Assembly: GCA_902803625.1 (NCBI GenBank)
Contig: CADCQV010000118.1
Location: 1 to 16,970 of the forward strand
Length of the DNA: 16,970 bases
Direction: 5' to 3'
Origin: an uncultured Lachnospiraceae bacterium
Lineage (GTDB): Bacteria; Bacillota; Clostridia; Lachnospirales; Lachnospiraceae
In this document: one piece after another, positions 15,069 to 16,970 of the stretch
Numbering within the stretch: position 1 is the stretch's first letter
How the letters are laid out: every line of letters starts with the position of its first letter
Notes under the pieces: model-generated
Told to the model about the DNA's origin: nothing
What the model saw: only the letters and a program-made list of their open reading frames with translations
Databases searched by the model: none
Made by a program: the position numbers and the translations under genes

Positions 15069-15297
15069 GTGTCCCGGATTGATAACTGTTTTTTGAGCAA
15101 TCAGCACGTCCCGCTTAGCGAATCCGAGGCTTATAAATTTTGCGAGTGCGAAGGCCGCTCTTGCGTTTGTGAAATGTCTGTTATTCAAAGAATAAATACG
15201 CAAGAGCGGAACAGCGCCGAGCAAAATTTTGCTATAAGACGAAGGATGAGCTTAGCGGGATCGTAGCGCGAAAAAAACAGTTAGCAAGCCGGGACAC
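15069..15297. repeat. 229-base nested imperfect inverted repeat, non-coding
   Basis: Paired blocks lie in mirrored order. GTGTCCCGG (15069-15077) pairs with CCGGGACAC (15289-15297). AACTGTTTTTT (15084-15094) pairs with AAAAAACAGTT. TCCCGCT (15109-15115) pairs with AGCGGGA. CTTATA and ATTTTGC blocks (about 15130-15143) pair with GCAAAAT and TATAAG. CCGCTCTTGCGT (15155-15166) pairs perfectly with ACGCAAGAGCGG (15198-15209). The central loop is 31 bases. No credible ORF is present. It could be a miniature inverted-repeat element, a structured RNA, or both. It lies between a terminator and the pilus-type operon. Confidence 0.75.
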
Positions 15298-15317
15298 GGA
15301 TAGAGAATCCGGTGGAA

Positions 15318-15350
15318 AGATCCTTCGTCGCGTTCGCTCCTCAGGATGAC
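15318..15350. repeat. 33-base interspersed palindromic repeat, copy 1
   Basis: Identical to 15374-15406. The ends ATCCT and AGGAT are inverted. It is a variant of the short GATCCTTCGC...TCAGGATGAC repeat that occurs in intergenic regions of many unrelated bacterial genomes. Confidence 0.85.
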
Positions 15351-15373
15351 ATTTGCCGGAAGCCGGTGCGAGA

Positions 15374-15406
15374 AGATCCTTCGTCGCGTTCGCTCCTCAG
15401 GATGAC
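15374..15406. repeat. 33-base interspersed palindromic repeat, copy 2
   Basis: Exact copy of 15318-15350, 56 bases downstream. A third, partial unit (CTTCGCTCAGGATGAC) ends at 15429. The remaining sequence to 15515 holds only possible promoter elements for the next gene. Confidence 0.85.
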
Positions 15407-15413
15407 ACGGAAG

Positions 15414-15429
15414 CTTCGCTCAGGATGAC
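15414..15429. repeat. Partial third copy of the interspersed repeat
   Basis: CTTCGCTCAGGATGAC keeps the right half of the unit in the short form (without the extra bases seen in copies 1 and 2). Confidence 0.7.
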
Positions 15430-15472
15430 TTTGAACATCCCATTGCCCCTTTCAAATAAAGCCCGAACGTGA

Positions 15473-15478
15473 TAAAAT
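15473..15478 (+). promoter_or_regulatory. Candidate -10 box for the gspF operon
   Basis: TAAAAT lies 37 bases before the ATG at 15516; the -35 region (TTTCAA near 15450) is weak. Between them and the start, GAAGG-GA-TCCTTC (15498-15510) could pair and hide the only purine-rich ribosome binding site. Confidence 0.35.
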
Positions 15479-15515
15479 AACGAATACGAGTATTAATGAA
15501 GGGATCCTTCAAAAC

Positions 15516-16553
15516 ATGAAAAAGCTAAGCAACACCGATCTATCCTATTTCTGCGGCCAGATGGCCATGATCATAAAATCAGGCATCTCCTCCATCGAAG
15601 GACTTCATATGATGGGAGAGGATTCCGAGGCATCACCGGAGGAAAAAAAGCTATATTTTGACTTACAGGCAAAGCTGGAGGAAGGCGGTTATCTGAATAA
15701 TGCAATGGAAAGTACCGGTGTCTTTCCCTCCTATGTGGTGAAAATGACACGTATCGGTGAGGAAACCGGAACACTTGACAATGTTATGGAGGCTCTCCGC
15801 ATCCACTACACGAGGGAGGAGGAGATCAGCCGTTCCATCAGACAGGCAGTAACATATCCCATTGTTATGTCAGGCATGATCCTCGTTGTAATCCTTGTTC
15901 TGTTACTGCAGGTAATGCCGGTATTCAGGCAGGTATTCAGGCAGCTCGGCACTGAGATGACAGGCTTTGCGGGAATAATGTTTGATGCCGGTGACGCCAT
16001 CAGGAAGTATTCCATAGCCGTGGTCGTCATACTGGTACTGTTCCTTGTATTTATTATAATTTGTCTCCGAACCGAAAAGGGACGGAAGAGCGGACTCTCT
16101 TTCCTTTCCAATTTCAGATTCTTTCAGAAGCTGAGGAATGATATTTCCTTGAGCCGTTTCTCGGACGGTCTGGCTCTTGCCCTCCGCTCCGGCTTTTCCG
16201 CCGACTTCGGTATAGAAATGGTTTCCGGGATAATAGATGATGATATTTTCAGGCGAAAGATCGAGGACTGCAAAAAAAGGCTGGATGAGGGCGCTCCCTT
16301 CGATGAAGCGCTGAAGGAAGCCGGGATCCTCTCCGGTGTACCCGCCAGAATGATGACGATAGGAAACCGCACCGGATCCTCGGACACGGTAATGCAGCAG
16401 ATATCCGATCTTTCACAGAAAAACATTGATAACAGCATAGACAGAGCCCTCGGAGCCATCGAGCCCGTGCTGATAGTATCCCTGTCCCTCATCATAGGGG
16501 CCATACTTATGTCGGTCATCATACCCTTCCTCGGAATGGTATCGTCTATATGA
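15516..16553 (+). CDS. Type II secretion / type IV pilus inner-membrane platform protein (GspF/PilC family)
   Basis: The 345-residue protein holds two T2SF domains. The first is at about 10-130 (MAMIIKSGISSIEGLHMM, then SYVVKMTRIGEETGTLDNVM). The second is at about 205-335 (LALALRSGFSADFGIEMV, then VPARMMTIGNRTGSSDTVM). The repeated glycine-rich G-E/N-x-TG motifs are the family hallmark. Hydrophobic segments lie near 107-132, 163-185 and 318-340. PilC/GspF proteins form the platform on which an assembly ATPase drives pilin or pseudopilin polymerisation. The partner ATPase (GspE/PilB type) is not upstream, where it is often found. The stop overlaps the next start (ATGA), so an operon continues rightward. 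Slightly shorter than the roughly 400 residues of typical PilC. Confidence 0.93.
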   Translation: MKKLSNTDLSYFCGQMAMIIKSGISSIEGLHMMGEDSEASPEEKKLYFDLQAKLEEGGYLNNAMESTGVFPSYVVKMTRIGEETGTLDNVMEALRIHYTREEEISRSIRQAVTYPIVMSGMILVVILVLLLQVMPVFRQVFRQLGTEMTGFAGIMFDAGDAIRKYSIAVVVILVLFLVFIIICLRTEKGRKSGLSFLSNFRFFQKLRNDISLSRFSDGLALALRSGFSADFGIEMVSGIIDDDIFRRKIEDCKKRLDEGAPFDEALKEAGILSGVPARMMTIGNRTGSSDTVMQQISDLSQKNIDNSIDRALGAIEPVLIVSLSLIIGAILMSVIIPFLGMVSSI

Positions 16554-16879
16554 AGCAAAACGAAAACACTGATAATAAAACAGTATTCACTATCATAAGC
16601 TTTGCCCTTATTATGGTGCTGTTTCTTCTCTCGGTGAATCTTGCCTCCAGAGGCAATACCGAGAGACAGAAGGAAAGCCTTTTACGGGCATTGCAGCGTG
16701 ACGTCACCTACTGCTATGCAACCACAGGCAGATATCCGAAAAACCTTGATTATGTGGAACGAGTCTACGGCCTTAGCTATGACAAGGATCTTTTTCTTGT
16801 GGACTATAAGATCACAGGCAGCAGGATACCACCGGAGATCACTATCACCGTGAAAGGAGCTTCTTCAAGCAGCCAATGA
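16550..16879 (+). CDS. Small single-pass membrane protein of the pilus-type operon (pseudopilin-like)
   Basis: This protein has 109 residues. After a short polar N-terminus, residues 11-32 (VFTIISFALIMVLFLLSVNL) form one hydrophobic helix. A helical stretch with RALQRDVTYCYATTGRYP follows, then a possible beta-rich end. The layout (N-terminal helix, then a small domain with a YP-x-LDYVE segment) resembles minor pilins and pseudopilins, but the prepilin peptidase site (Gly-Phe before the helix with Glu at +5) is missing, so it is probably not processed as one. It is coupled to gspF by an ATGA overlap and its own stop overlaps the next start. I do not recognise a named family; an assembly or anchoring role is inferred from position. 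Confidence 0.8.
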   Translation: MKQNENTDNKTVFTIISFALIMVLFLLSVNLASRGNTERQKESLLRALQRDVTYCYATTGRYPKNLDYVERVYGLSYDKDLFLVDYKITGSRIPPEITITVKGASSSSQ

Positions 16880-16970
16880 ATATGCGGGGCAGAAACAGGA
16901 TAAATGATATCTTCCCCATACTGCTATTTCTGGTCTTTACGCTGTCAGCTCTGGGGATCGTGATGATGTC
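16876..16970 (+). CDS. Start of a membrane protein gene, partial (possible DUF4860 family)
   Basis: The ATG overlaps the previous stop (ATGA). The 31 visible codons give a basic N-terminus MNMRGRNRINDIF followed by a hydrophobic helix PILLFLVFTLSALGIVMM. That pattern fits DUF4860-type proteins that occur next to GspF/PilC in Firmicutes pilus-like operons, but so little is visible that the family is a guess. The gene runs off the right edge. Confidence 0.6.
   Translation, partial: MNMRGRNRINDIFPILLFLVFTLSALGIVMM

Noticed and set aside
15069..15266. A 65-codon plus-strand frame inside the long inverted repeat
   Set aside because: Its sequence follows from the mirrored DNA blocks; no ribosome binding site and no protein-like composition.
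15318..15429. The 33-base repeats as a CRISPR array
   Set aside because: Only two full copies, a 23-base spacer, self-complementary unit of a known dispersed type, and no cas genes in the window.

Overview
The window looks like a chromosomal stretch from a mid-GC member of the Clostridia, most likely Lachnospiraceae. This is inferred from the gene families, strong GGAGG-type ribosome binding sites, TTG starts and sigma-A-like promoters. No taxonomic marker gene is present, so the placement is tentative. Genes are tightly packed and run in blocks of alternating strand. No rRNA, tRNA, CRISPR array or transposase gene was recognised.

Layout. (1) 1-2309, minus strand: moaA (molybdopterin biosynthesis), followed 28 bases later by an ABC exporter that runs off the left edge and has an unusual cytoplasmic N-terminal domain. 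(2) 2477-3598, plus strand: a mobA-like guanylyltransferase, divergent from moaA, with a hexapeptide-repeat acyltransferase three bases behind it. (3) 3748-6178, plus strand: overlapping comM (yifB) and dprA, a DNA-uptake and recombination pair, behind a promoter with a consensus -35 box and a tandem repeat. (4) 6182-7927, minus strand: a soluble chemoreceptor fused to a PhnD-like solute-binding domain. (5) 8089-13028, minus strand: a potassium operon read in the order trkH/ktrB, trkA/ktrA, a short KdpD-like kinase, a KdpE-like regulator and an M15 cell-wall peptidase. (6) 13124-14408: a visibly AT-richer AAA/DUF4143 ATPase gene bounded on each side by a 33-base TTCGCA-N21-TGCGAA element. (7) 14389-15515: an accessory region with a 35-codon minus-strand ORF, a bidirectional terminator, a small protein with a double-glycine leader-like N-terminus, a strong terminator, a 229-base nested inverted repeat and two identical 33-base repeats. 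(8) 15516-16970, plus strand: the start of a type II secretion/type IV pilus-like operon (gspF/pilC family, a small single-pass membrane protein, and the start of a third membrane protein).

How the genes work together. The clearest unit is the potassium operon. Trk/Ktr pore and gating subunits are overlapped by a KdpDE-type two-component system in which the kinase has lost the large N-terminal KdpD/USP part, and no kdpFABC is present. The most unusual protein is the chemoreceptor-PhnD fusion. It has no membrane segment, so it may sense a phosphonate- or phosphate-like ligand inside the cell. The least explained DNA is 13124-15430, which combines a bracketed ATPase gene, two leader-like small ORFs and a long structured non-coding element.
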